A stretch of 64,000 nucleotides of DNA, taken from NCBI RefSeq assembly GCF_027359675.1, contig NZ_CP114786.1:6174501-6238500 (forward strand), written 5' to 3'. Numbering within the stretch: position 1 is the first letter of the stretch; each line of letters starts with the position of its first letter. This document shows positions 57,137 through 64,000 of this stretch, piece by piece. Below the pieces are notes generated by a model, which worked only from the letters and a program-made list of their open reading frames with translations, was not told where the DNA came from and made no database searches. This stretch comes from Roseibium sp. Sym1 (GTDB lineage: Bacteria; Pseudomonadota; Alphaproteobacteria; Rhizobiales; Stappiaceae). The position numbers were made by a program, and so were the translations under genes.

Positions 57137-58135
57137 ATGACCGACTCGCTTCTCAGGCTTGCCAAGGACAGTTCCAAGGAAAAGAAACACGAGCTCGCCG
57201 AGCACGTGACAGGGCTTCTTGCCGCCCGCGCCGACGACACCGGGTCCGAGGAAACCCATCTTCTGAACAACATGCTCGAAGGCGTCTATGACGCTCTCGA
57301 ACACGACGCGAAACGGAAGATGTCCGAGAAACTCGCGGACGTCCGGTCGACATCCGCGAAACTCGCCGCCGCCATGGCGAGCGACGACCTGCCCATTGCC
57401 CAGGCGGTCCTGGAACGCTCCAAGTCGCTCGCCGAGGCCGACCTGAAGAAAATCGCCGAGACCAAGGACCAGGGATATCTTCTGGCGCTGGCCAAGCGTG
57501 ATCACGTCAGCAAGGATCTCAGCACGATCCTGATCAAACGGGGCAGCAAGGAAGTCAAACATGCCGTCGCCGCCAACCTCGGCGCGGAAATCACGATGCC
57601 GGTGTTCGAGTCACTGGTCAAGGACATGCCCAAGCAGATGGGCGACCGTATCCGCCATCTGCGCAAGTCCAACGAGGAACTGCTGGAGGACCTGTTCCGC
57701 GACGACGGCGAGATCGCCGCGGGGTCGGAGCTGGTCAAGAAACCCGCAAAGATCAGCCCGAAAGCCTGGCTGATGGGGATCAAGCTGGGCAAGACGAACT
57801 TGAACAAGGCGATTTACCAGCTTTCGCACGAGCACAATTTGCTCGACGCCGTCGGGCTGCTGTCCTATTTCTCCGGCCTGGACATGAAATACGTGCACAA
57901 TCTCATGGTGCGCTACGACAGCACCGGGATCGCTACCGTCTGCCGGGCCACAGGCATCGGCGCCATGGAATTCCAGGCCGTCTGCAAGGAACGCTGCAAG
58001 CACCTCAAGTTTCCGGAAAGCACCGGTAGCAAGTGGCTGACCAACTATCACATGCTGGACGACACGGATGCGCGCCGTTTGCTGGCCCTCATGAAGATGA
58101 AGCTGGAAGCCGCCAAGCACGAACAAGCGGCCTGA
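57137..58135 (+). CDS. DUF2336 domain protein (paralogue A)
   Basis: A 332-residue helical, probably HEAT-like repeat protein of the DUF2336 family, restricted largely to alphaproteobacteria. Recurrent helical pairs run through it, e.g. DSLLRLAKDSSKEKKHELAEHV, AQAVLERSKSLAEADLKKIAE, LLALAKRDHVSKDLSTIL, VAANLGAEI. C-terminus shows a helical bundle with LMVRYDSTGIATVCRATGI. Function unknown; members may act as scaffolds in signalling. A second copy lies 0.9 kb downstream. ATG 57137 has a weak upstream region. Confidence 0.85.
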   Translation: MTDSLLRLAKDSSKEKKHELAEHVTGLLAARADDTGSEETHLLNNMLEGVYDALEHDAKRKMSEKLADVRSTSAKLAAAMASDDLPIAQAVLERSKSLAEADLKKIAETKDQGYLLALAKRDHVSKDLSTILIKRGSKEVKHAVAANLGAEITMPVFESLVKDMPKQMGDRIRHLRKSNEELLEDLFRDDGEIAAGSELVKKPAKISPKAWLMGIKLGKTNLNKAIYQLSHEHNLLDAVGLLSYFSGLDMKYVHNLMVRYDSTGIATVCRATGIGAMEFQAVCKERCKHLKFPESTGSKWLTNYHMLDDTDARRLLALMKMKLEAAKHEQAA

Positions 58136-58159
58136 CCCAAGAGCTCCCGGATTTCCCTC

Positions 58160-58807
58160 ATGCATGATCACGATGATCCGCCTGGCGATCCCCCATGCCA
58201 AGCACACAAGGTGATCGGCGGTCATATCGTGGACGAACAGACCTATCTGGATGTCTGCCGGTACCGCAAGTCCGAGCGGCAACGTCTCTATGACCTGCGC
58301 AGGCGGATGGACCAGCAGGCCCGCCAGGCCGCAACGATCGCGTTGATCAAGCATCTGGGGCATGCCCTGAAGGAGCGGCAGTTCGACACGGTCGCCGTCT
58401 ACTGGCCGATCCGCGGGGAGCCGGACCTGCGCCCGCTCATGAGCGAGCTGTGTGCGGCGGGCAAGACGGTGTTGCTGCCCGTTGTTCTGGAAAAGAACGC
58501 TCCCCTTGTCTTTCGTCCCTGGTATCCCGGATGCAAAATGGTCCGGGGCATCTGGAACATCCTGGTTCCCGCCGCCGGGACCCTTAAGGATCCCCAGGTC
58601 GTGATCGCGCCCCTCGTTGGCGTCGACAAGGCAAAATACCGCCTCGGAAACGGCGGCGGCTATTACGATCGAACGCTGGTCAGCTTCGGGACAGCGCCTT
58701 TCGTCATTGGCGCCGGGTTTGACTTTTGCAGAATCGAAACGATTTTTCCGATGGCATGGGACATCCCGATGGACAAGGTCGTTACCGAACAGGGATCAGG
58801 CGACTGA
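58160..58807 (+). CDS. 5-formyltetrahydrofolate cyclo-ligase
   Basis: A 215-residue MTHFS-type enzyme: ATP-binding basic region (LRRRMDQQARQ), WPIRGEPDLRPLM, and the C-terminal GGGYYDRTL glycine-rich motif with the preceding VIAPLVGVDKAKYRLGNG. It converts 5-formyl-THF to 5,10-methenyl-THF with ATP. N-terminal ~45 residues precede the usual start of the family and are His/Asp/Pro-rich; the real start may be slightly further in. It lies between two DUF2336 genes with unrelated function. Confidence 0.9.
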   Translation: MHDHDDPPGDPPCQAHKVIGGHIVDEQTYLDVCRYRKSERQRLYDLRRRMDQQARQAATIALIKHLGHALKERQFDTVAVYWPIRGEPDLRPLMSELCAAGKTVLLPVVLEKNAPLVFRPWYPGCKMVRGIWNILVPAAGTLKDPQVVIAPLVGVDKAKYRLGNGGGYYDRTLVSFGTAPFVIGAGFDFCRIETIFPMAWDIPMDKVVTEQGSGD

Positions 58808-58995
58808 CGGGCTGCCGATGGCCGTCTGAAACAGCGCCATGTTCAGCCAAACCAATTCCTGACGGTCTTTTGCAGTTTCGCAAGCTTAATTTCCCGCACT
58901 GCTTCAAGACTACCCAAAGTATATCGACGCCACCTCCACACCTGTCACTAATACGGATACTTGAAAAGATTAACCCAATTTTTCATCTGCGCCTT

Positions 58996-59014
58996 AGACA
59001 GTTGTAAACTGTCT
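58996..59014. repeat. Perfect inverted repeat in the 5' region of DUF2336 paralogue B
   Basis: AGACAGTTGTAAACTGTCT is an 8-bp perfect inverted repeat with a 3-nt centre, 14 nt before the start codon at 59028 and directly before a weak AAGG. It could form an RNA hairpin near the ribosome-binding site or be an operator. Confidence 0.55.
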
Positions 59015-59027
59015 GCAAGGTAGTCCT

Positions 59028-60134
59028 ATGCTTATAGAAACGGACAACCCTACGATGATCAACGACCTTCTCAGTCTCGCTCAGGACAGCACCCCTGAAA
59101 AACGTCATCAGCTTGTGGAGCACGTAACCGATCTGTTCGTCAGGGGAGCCGACAGCTACCAGACGGAAGAGATCACGCTGTTCAACACGGTGCTGGAAAG
59201 CATGCTTCCGAGCATGGATCCGGAGCAGAAGAAGGCAATTTCCGAACAGCTGGCTCCCATAGATGACACCTCAAACAAGGTGGCCTACGAGCTGGCGCGT
59301 GAAGAAATCGACATCGCCCGGCCGATGCTGACGTCCTCGAACTCACTCAATACCGACGACATCCTGCGCCTGGCGAAAACCATGGGCCAGGGGCACCTGT
59401 TGGCGATTTCGAAACGCAAGCATCTTGAAGCCAATGTGACCGATGTTCTCCTGGAACGCGGCGAGAGCCCGGTGAAACAGTCGGTCGCCGCCAATGACGG
59501 GGCGGAGTTTTCGGAATGGGGGTCGCGGCTCCTGATCAAGCTGGCGGAACGCGACGAGAAGATCCGCGACGCCATGATGGAACGTGCCGACATAACCGAA
59601 AACGACTACGACAAGCTGATCAGCCAGATGCCGCCGCAGCAGCAGGCCAAGATTCGCAAGCTGCGCGAAGACAATGAAGCGCTGATCAACGACCTGTTCC
59701 ACAAGGCGAGCAAGGTCGTGGCCAGTTCCAAGCTGGAGCGCAAGGCGACGCGGATCAATGCCAAGGCAACGCTGAAGGAAATCCGTGCCGGGCAACGGTC
59801 CCTCGGCAAGGCCATTACCCAACTCGCCCTGTCCAACAACCTGTTCGATATCTGCTTCCTGCTCTCCGAAATGGCCGGGCTCGGACAGAAATACGTCACC
59901 AATGTCATGGTCCGCTATGATTCCACCGGCATCGCGGTGCTGTGCCGGGCCATGGGTGTCGAAAATTCCGATTATACCGCGCTGTGCAAGGCAAGGGCGA
60001 TGCACAACAAGCAGCCGCAATCCACCGCGGAAAACTGGGCAGCCGACTACCAGTCGCTGACGGACCGCGACGCGCGCCGCCTGCTGTCCTTCATGAAAAT
60101 TCGCCTGCAGACCCTGGAGGGGGAAGCGGCCTGA
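59028..60134 (+). CDS. DUF2336 domain protein (paralogue B)
   Basis: A 368-residue DUF2336 protein, homologous to paralogue A along its length: DLLSLAQDSTPEKRHQLVEHVTDLF, ARPMLTSSNSLNTDDILRLAKTMGQGHLLAISKRKHLEANVTDVLL, and the shared LMVRYDSTGIA-like KYVTNVMVRYDSTGIAVLCRAMGV. It has an extra ~35 residues with charged helices (IRDAMMERADITEN). Probably a soluble helical scaffold. ATG 59028 is used; an internal Met at 59055 is an alternative. Converges with the hydrolase-OsmC gene. Confidence 0.85.
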   Translation: MLIETDNPTMINDLLSLAQDSTPEKRHQLVEHVTDLFVRGADSYQTEEITLFNTVLESMLPSMDPEQKKAISEQLAPIDDTSNKVAYELAREEIDIARPMLTSSNSLNTDDILRLAKTMGQGHLLAISKRKHLEANVTDVLLERGESPVKQSVAANDGAEFSEWGSRLLIKLAERDEKIRDAMMERADITENDYDKLISQMPPQQQAKIRKLREDNEALINDLFHKASKVVASSKLERKATRINAKATLKEIRAGQRSLGKAITQLALSNNLFDICFLLSEMAGLGQKYVTNVMVRYDSTGIAVLCRAMGVENSDYTALCKARAMHNKQPQSTAENWAADYQSLTDRDARRLLSFMKIRLQTLEGEAA

Positions 60135-60147
60135 CGTCCCGGAGACC

Positions 60148-61389
60148 TCAGTCTTCAGCCATGGCCGCGCGCGTAACCACCGCGGCGCCAGCTTCCAGGG
60201 TTTTGTGCACCGGGCATTTGTCGGCAATTTCAAGCATGCGGGCCCGTGTCTCTGCATCGAGATCCCCTTCAAGGGTGATCAGACGCTCGAACCGGTCGAT
60301 CCGCCCGCCCTTTTCCCTGACCTCACTGGAACAGTCCTCGCAATCGGCCGCATGAACCTTGCCGTGCAGGACCTGCGTCCCGATCCGGTCGACGGTCAAG
60401 CCCTTGCGATCGGCATACATGCGCAAGGTCATTACGGTGCAGGCTCCCAGCGCCGCGGACAGGAACCCGTAAGGCGACAGGCCGCTGTCAAGGCCGCCAT
60501 AGTCCACCGGCTCGTCGGCAATCAACCGGTGCCGGCCGCCGGCCACCATGGCCTGGAACCTGCCCTGCCCCGTTTCCACCACCTCGACGCCTTCTCCGGT
60601 TTCGGCTCCCGCATCCACCGGCTCTTTCTCGAGATAACCACTGGCCCAGCCCGCGATCACGCGCGCCGCATAGGCCGCGTCTTCCCCCCGGGACAGGAGG
60701 TGGTCCGCCTTGTCCAGCGAAACGAAACTCTTGGGATGCTTCGCCGCCACGAAGATTTCGGTGGCGTTGTCGATGCCGACCGTGTCATCCAGAGGCGCGT
60801 GCATGACCAGGAGCGCCTTGCCCAGCCGCGCGACCTTGTCCCGAACGGACTGCGCCTCGAGGTCCTCCAGAAATTCCCTTCGGATCGTGAAAGTCCGGCC
60901 CGCAAGATCGACCTCGCCGACGCCGGTCTCCCGAATGGTCTCTTCCGCCCCCTTGAAATTGTGAATCACGTGGTCCGCGTCCGACGGCGCACCGATGGTG
61001 ACAACCGCTCGTGCCTCGGGAATGTCCTCGGCAACCGCCAGCACAGCGGCTCCGCCAAGGGAATGGCCGATCAGCAGCTTCGGCGCTTCATAGTTCCGCC
61101 GCAGGAAATCCGCCGCACGTTTCAGGTCCTCGACATTGGAGGAAAAGCCGGTTGAGGAAAAGTCGCCGCCACTGCCGCCGAGCCCGGTGAAATCGAACCG
61201 GAGCACCGCGATGCCTTCCGCCGCGAGTGCCCCGGCGATGTGGCGTGCAGCGGGAATGTCCTTGGAACAGGTGAAACAATGGGCAAACAGCGCGAAGGCA
61301 CGGATCCTTCCCGCCGGCAGGTCCAGCCGCGCGGCCAGCCTGGCGCCATGGGCGCCGTCAAACTCCAGTTTCAGGGGACGGTTCGTCAT
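60148..61389 (-). CDS. Alpha/beta hydrolase-OsmC fusion protein
   Basis: A 413-residue two-domain protein. N-terminal ~255 residues form an alpha/beta hydrolase: FAHCFTCSKD oxyanion region, nucleophile Ser in GHSLGGAA, acid/His in VMHAPLDDTVG and KADHLLS. The C-terminal ~150 residues are OsmC-like, with catalytic cysteines in LGACTVMTL and DKCPVHKTLE. Fusion of the two is known in bacteria; OsmC-type Cys pairs reduce organic hydroperoxides. The hydrolase may supply or process the peroxide substrate. ATG 61389. Confidence 0.92.
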   Translation of the reverse strand: MTNRPLKLEFDGAHGARLAARLDLPAGRIRAFALFAHCFTCSKDIPAARHIAGALAAEGIAVLRFDFTGLGGSGGDFSSTGFSSNVEDLKRAADFLRRNYEAPKLLIGHSLGGAAVLAVAEDIPEARAVVTIGAPSDADHVIHNFKGAEETIRETGVGEVDLAGRTFTIRREFLEDLEAQSVRDKVARLGKALLVMHAPLDDTVGIDNATEIFVAAKHPKSFVSLDKADHLLSRGEDAAYAARVIAGWASGYLEKEPVDAGAETGEGVEVVETGQGRFQAMVAGGRHRLIADEPVDYGGLDSGLSPYGFLSAALGACTVMTLRMYADRKGLTVDRIGTQVLHGKVHAADCEDCSSEVREKGGRIDRFERLITLEGDLDAETRARMLEIADKCPVHKTLEAGAAVVTRAAMAED

Positions 61390-61535
61390 TGCATCTGCCT
61401 CCAGCTTTCACATGGCGAGAGGTAAGCATGGCGGCCTGTCATGCAAGTCACGCCTCGGTGCGAACGCTGTGAAGCGCCAATCCGGGCGCGTGGACGGGTT
61501 TCCCGCACGGGCCCCGCCCGACAGGCTGGGTGTCC

Positions 61536-62165
61536 TCAGGATCTCAGGATTTTCTTGGTCGAATTCACCGCGTTGGCGATGCTGGTGTAGTGCACCTTCC
61601 GCTTCCTCGAATTGCCAGCGGAACGAAGCAGTTTCGTCCGTGTCTCCTGAATGGCCTGGGCGGCCAGGCTGTTTGCCTTGCGCAGTGCCTCGCGTGTAAC
61701 CGCCCGATAGGAATTCCTCCCGATTTTCGCCTTTTCGGCTTTCCGGTCCAGGTTCTGACGAACGATGCCGTTCAACTGTCTGGCCAGACTGCGCAGCGCG
61801 GAATTCGCGCCCGCATAATCGCGCCGGTTCCCGGTTGCGCCGGCTGCCTGGGCGTAGACGCGGCGCAAACAATCGATCCGGTAAACAGGCTCAAGCCGGT
61901 TGCACTCCGCCGCCCCCCGCTGCAACTGCTTGACCACCGCACCGGTGATACTGTCCTCGAATGCAAGCTGAAGGCGCGGCGCGCCGGCCGCGGGTGGTGT
62001 TTCCAACCAGTCGTCCAGCGGCAGGCCCAGAGTTTCCCGCGGTTCCGTTCCATGACCTTTAGGAACGTCACCGGTCCATGCAGCCAGGCTGGCCCCGCAA
62101 AACAAGATCGAGACGGCCACCGCAATCAAAGATGAAAACAATCTACCAACAATAGAAAAGAACAT
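61536..62165 (-). CDS. Secreted hypothetical protein, possibly CtrA-regulated
   Basis: A 209-residue protein with a Sec signal peptide (about 1-28, cleaved after GASLA). The mature part is helical and basic: two cysteines (ECNRL and DCLRR) likely form a disulfide, followed by a Lys/Arg-rich tail with SAGNSRKRKVH. No family recognised. ATG at 62165 is chosen because it gives the best signal peptide; an upstream ATG exists at 62219. TTAACCAT at 62238-62245 lies upstream. Confidence 0.65.
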   Translation of the reverse strand: MFFSIVGRLFSSLIAVAVSILFCGASLAAWTGDVPKGHGTEPRETLGLPLDDWLETPPAAGAPRLQLAFEDSITGAVVKQLQRGAAECNRLEPVYRIDCLRRVYAQAAGATGNRRDYAGANSALRSLARQLNGIVRQNLDRKAEKAKIGRNSYRAVTREALRKANSLAAQAIQETRTKLLRSAGNSRKRKVHYTSIANAVNSTKKILRS

Positions 62166-62237
62166 TGAACTGAGCCTCGCAATTATCAGGCTATCGTAAC
62201 GTAAAAATATCGGCATCAACGGATACCGCCATTTCAG

Positions 62238-62245
62238 TTAACCAT
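62238..62245. promoter_or_regulatory. CtrA-type half-site upstream of secreted hypothetical gene
   Basis: TTAACCAT, identical to the alternative CtrA half-site and to the 8-mer before the PleC-like gene, sits 73 nt upstream of the start at 62165 (on the complementary strand relative to the gene). One 8-mer can occur by chance; two copies near cell-cycle-related genes are suggestive only. Confidence 0.35.
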
Positions 62246-62314
62246 AGCCTGGGCAAGACTGTCCACCTACCAGTAGAAAGCTGTTCCGATCTGCATGCGA
62301 ACGAAATGAACCGC

Positions 62315-62800
62315 CTAGTCGGCATTCCCAAGAAGCGCCTTCAAACGACGTTCTTCTTCCTCGGACAGTTTGGACGCGGCCTGTGCTTCGGCCTTGTCCT
62401 GCCGAGCCGCGCGCCGGCGCAGCGCCGCGAAAATGGCGATCAGGCCGGCCAACAGCGCCACAGGCCCTGCCGCCCAAAGCACAAGCGTGTGCCAGGCAAA
62501 ACGCGGCTTCAGCAAGACAAATTCGCCGTAACGCGACACGAGGTAATCGACCACTTCGGCGTCGCTGTCACCGGCAACCAGCCGCTCACGCACAAGGACC
62601 CTGAGGTCCTTGGCCAGCGGCGCATCGCTGTCGTCGATGGACTGGTTCTGGCAGACCATGCAACGCAGTCCAGCGGACAATGCCCGGGCACGCGCCTCGA
62701 GCACCGGGTCATCGAGAATCTCGTCCGGTGCGACCGCCACGGCAGGCGCAGTCAGGAGGGACAGGCAAAGCAGCAGGCTGGTGAGAAAGTACCGGATCAT
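62315..62800 (-). CDS. ccmH: Cytochrome c maturation protein CcmH
   Basis: A 161-residue membrane-anchored thioredoxin-like protein: signal or anchor near 1-22, heme-apocytochrome active site R-C47-MV-C50[11 protein letters not shown]-terminal transmembrane helix ~105-127 and charged tail. It keeps apocytochrome c thiols reduced and partners with CcmF in heme ligation. ATG at 62800 is 2 nt from the ccmF stop, so the two genes are coupled. In rhizobia these are called cycL and cycK. Confidence 0.95.
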   Translation of the reverse strand: MIRYFLTSLLLCLSLLTAPAVAVAPDEILDDPVLEARARALSAGLRCMVCQNQSIDDSDAPLAKDLRVLVRERLVAGDSDAEVVDYLVSRYGEFVLLKPRFAWHTLVLWAAGPVALLAGLIAIFAALRRRAARQDKAEAQAASKLSEEEERRLKALLGNAD

Positions 62801-62802
62801 GC

Positions 62803-64000
62803 CTACTCCGCCGCTGCCGTTGCCGTCTGGCGCTTGCGCGCGGGCTTGGGGGCCCCAACCCGGAGACGCCGGTCGACCATCGAGAAGAGGGCCCCGAGTG
62901 CCATGATGACGCTCCCGATCCAGATCAGGGTGATCATCGGCTTGAAATATACCCGGACATCCACCCCGCCGTCACCGCGGCCTTCGCCGAGCGACAGGTA
63001 AAGCTGGTTGAACCCGGATGTATAGATGCCGGCCTCGGTGGTCGGCATCTGCCTGGCGGTGTAGATGCGTTTCGACGGATCGAGTTCGGTCACCAGAGCG
63101 CCACCGCGGCGGATCGAGAAATGGCCGACCTCCTCGGTGTAGTTCGGCCCGCGGCGCGGTGCCGCGCCGTCGAAGGTGACCTGATAGCCGGCCAGTTCGA
63201 TCGTGTCGCCCGGACGCATGGTCAGGACCTGTTCTTCCTGAAAGGCCGAGGCGGTGACAATGCCAAGAACCGCGACCCCCACCCCGAAATGGGCCGTCGC
63301 CGTGCCCCAGGCCGACCCGGGCAGGCCGACCAGGCGGGCAAATCCGCGTTTCGGGCCGATCTCGAAGAACTTGACGCGCGTGACGATTTCCGACACCGCG
63401 CCGGCCATGACCCAGACAGCGAGCCCGACCCCGAGAGGCGCCAGAACCTTGTCCATACCCCAGGCCCAGTAGGTGACCAGCGTTATCACGAGCGCGAGCC
63501 CGAATGCCGCGTAGAGCCGCTGGCTGGCGGCAGCAAGGTCGCCGCGCTTCCAGGACAGAACAGGCCCGAAGGGCACGGCCAGCAGCAATGGCACCATGAG
63601 CGGGCCGAATGTCAGGTTGAAAAACGGCGCGCCGACGGAAATCTTCTCGCCGGTCACGGCGTCCAGAACCAGCGGGTAGAGGGTGCCGACGAACACGGCC
63701 GCACAGGCAGCCGTCAGGAACAGGTTGTTCAGAACCAGCCCCCCTTCCCGGCTGATTGGCGAGAACAGCCCGCCCTGCTTCAGGGTGGAAGCCCGCCAGG
63801 CATAGAGCGACAGGGATCCGCCGATGAAGAAACAGAGCAGCCCGAGAATGAAGACGCCGCGGGCCGGGTCGGTCGCAAAGGCATGCACGGAGGTCAGAAC
63901 GCCGGAACGGACCAGGAAGGTACCGAGCAGGGACAGCGAGAAGGTGAAGATCGCCAGCAACACGGTCCAGACCTTGAGCGCCTCGCGCTTTTCCATGACG
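62803..64000 (-). CDS. ccmF: Cytochrome c maturation heme lyase CcmF, C-terminal part (runs off right edge)
   Basis: About 399 residues of the C-terminal part; the full protein is ~650 residues, so the start lies beyond base 64000. The visible part has about six or seven helices with [20 protein letters not shown] (conserved His loop), [21 protein letters not shown] and a large periplasmic C-terminal domain ending in a basic tail. It transfers heme to apocytochrome c with CcmH. The in-frame Met at 63996 is internal, not the start. Confidence 0.95.
   Translation of the reverse strand, partial: VMEKREALKVWTVLLAIFTFSLSLLGTFLVRSGVLTSVHAFATDPARGVFILGLLCFFIGGSLSLYAWRASTLKQGGLFSPISREGGLVLNNLFLTAACAAVFVGTLYPLVLDAVTGEKISVGAPFFNLTFGPLMVPLLLAVPFGPVLSWKRGDLAAASQRLYAAFGLALVITLVTYWAWGMDKVLAPLGVGLAVWVMAGAVSEIVTRVKFFEIGPKRGFARLVGLPGSAWGTATAHFGVGVAVLGIVTASAFQEEQVLTMRPGDTIELAGYQVTFDGAAPRRGPNYTEEVGHFSIRRGGALVTELDPSKRIYTARQMPTTEAGIYTSGFNQLYLSLGEGRGDGGVDVRVYFKPMITLIWIGSVIMALGALFSMVDRRLRVGAPKPARKRQTATAAAE

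Noticed and set aside
1..64000. tRNA/rRNA genes, integrase or insertion sequence
   Set aside because: None recognised by eye; a covariance-model search was not possible.

Overview
This is a GC-rich, gene-dense chromosomal window from an alphaproteobacterium. The gene order on the right side (ccmF-ccmH, a degP-type protease, an OmpR-type response regulator and kinase, glnE, a PleC-type kinase, pepN) is typical of Hyphomicrobiales (Rhizobiales). The content also fits a marine Stappiaceae-type genome (Roseibium/Labrenzia/Stappia), but that is inference from gene content and was not tested by a search. I saw no rRNA, tRNA, CRISPR array, insertion sequence or integrase.

Left part (1-11.8 kb): the 5' part of a FliK-like flagellar protein leaves the left edge. 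It is followed by small hypothetical genes, a YjhX-family protein, soxR with a textbook SoxR box facing a VOC-family gene, a DUF3302-like/HlyD membrane pair, a short-chain dehydrogenase with a probable TTG start, a periplasmic sulfatase, a membrane class III nucleotidyl cyclase, a GFA-family protein and a LuxR-type regulator.

Glycan region (11.8-21.9 kb): two divergent transcription units. Leftward: an ABC exporter with a strongly aberrant ATPase domain, a cyclic-nucleotide-binding protein and an MBL-fold hydrolase. Rightward: two MurG-like (COG4671-type) and two GT4-type glycosyltransferases, a NodB-like deacetylase and a DUF3088 CxxC protein. The last four genes are chained by 4-nt overlaps. 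This looks like an undescribed glycan or glycolipid synthesis/export system with a cyclic-nucleotide link, and it is the strongest candidate for novelty here.

Catabolic region (21.9-30.3 kb): msrA, DUF2783, an FAD aromatic-type hydroxylase and a VOC protein. They are divergent from a Co-type nitrile hydratase operon (alpha, beta, accessory protein, methyltransferase). The shared promoter region holds a perfect 16-bp palindrome, an FNR/FixK-type box and a long inverted repeat. A LysR/DUF1330 pair follows, then a PepSY-cytochrome b-membrane-anchored LuxR operon.

Transport and signalling (30.3-49.3 kb): a leftward oligopeptide-type ABC transporter operon with two embedded methyltransferases, preceded by a perfect CRP-like box. 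Upstream of it is a second class III cyclase with a sensory domain. Then come a Nudix hydrolase, a CoA transferase, a methyltransferase, pepN, a PleC-like kinase with candidate CtrA sites in front, a DUF3592 protein and an unrecognised 229-residue protein.

Right part (49.3-64 kb): glnE, a histidine kinase/response regulator pair, a DegP-type protease with a direct-repeat operator candidate, a glutathione S-transferase, two DUF2336 paralogues around a 5-formyl-THF cyclo-ligase, a hydrolase-OsmC fusion, a secreted hypothetical protein, ccmH and a partial ccmF.
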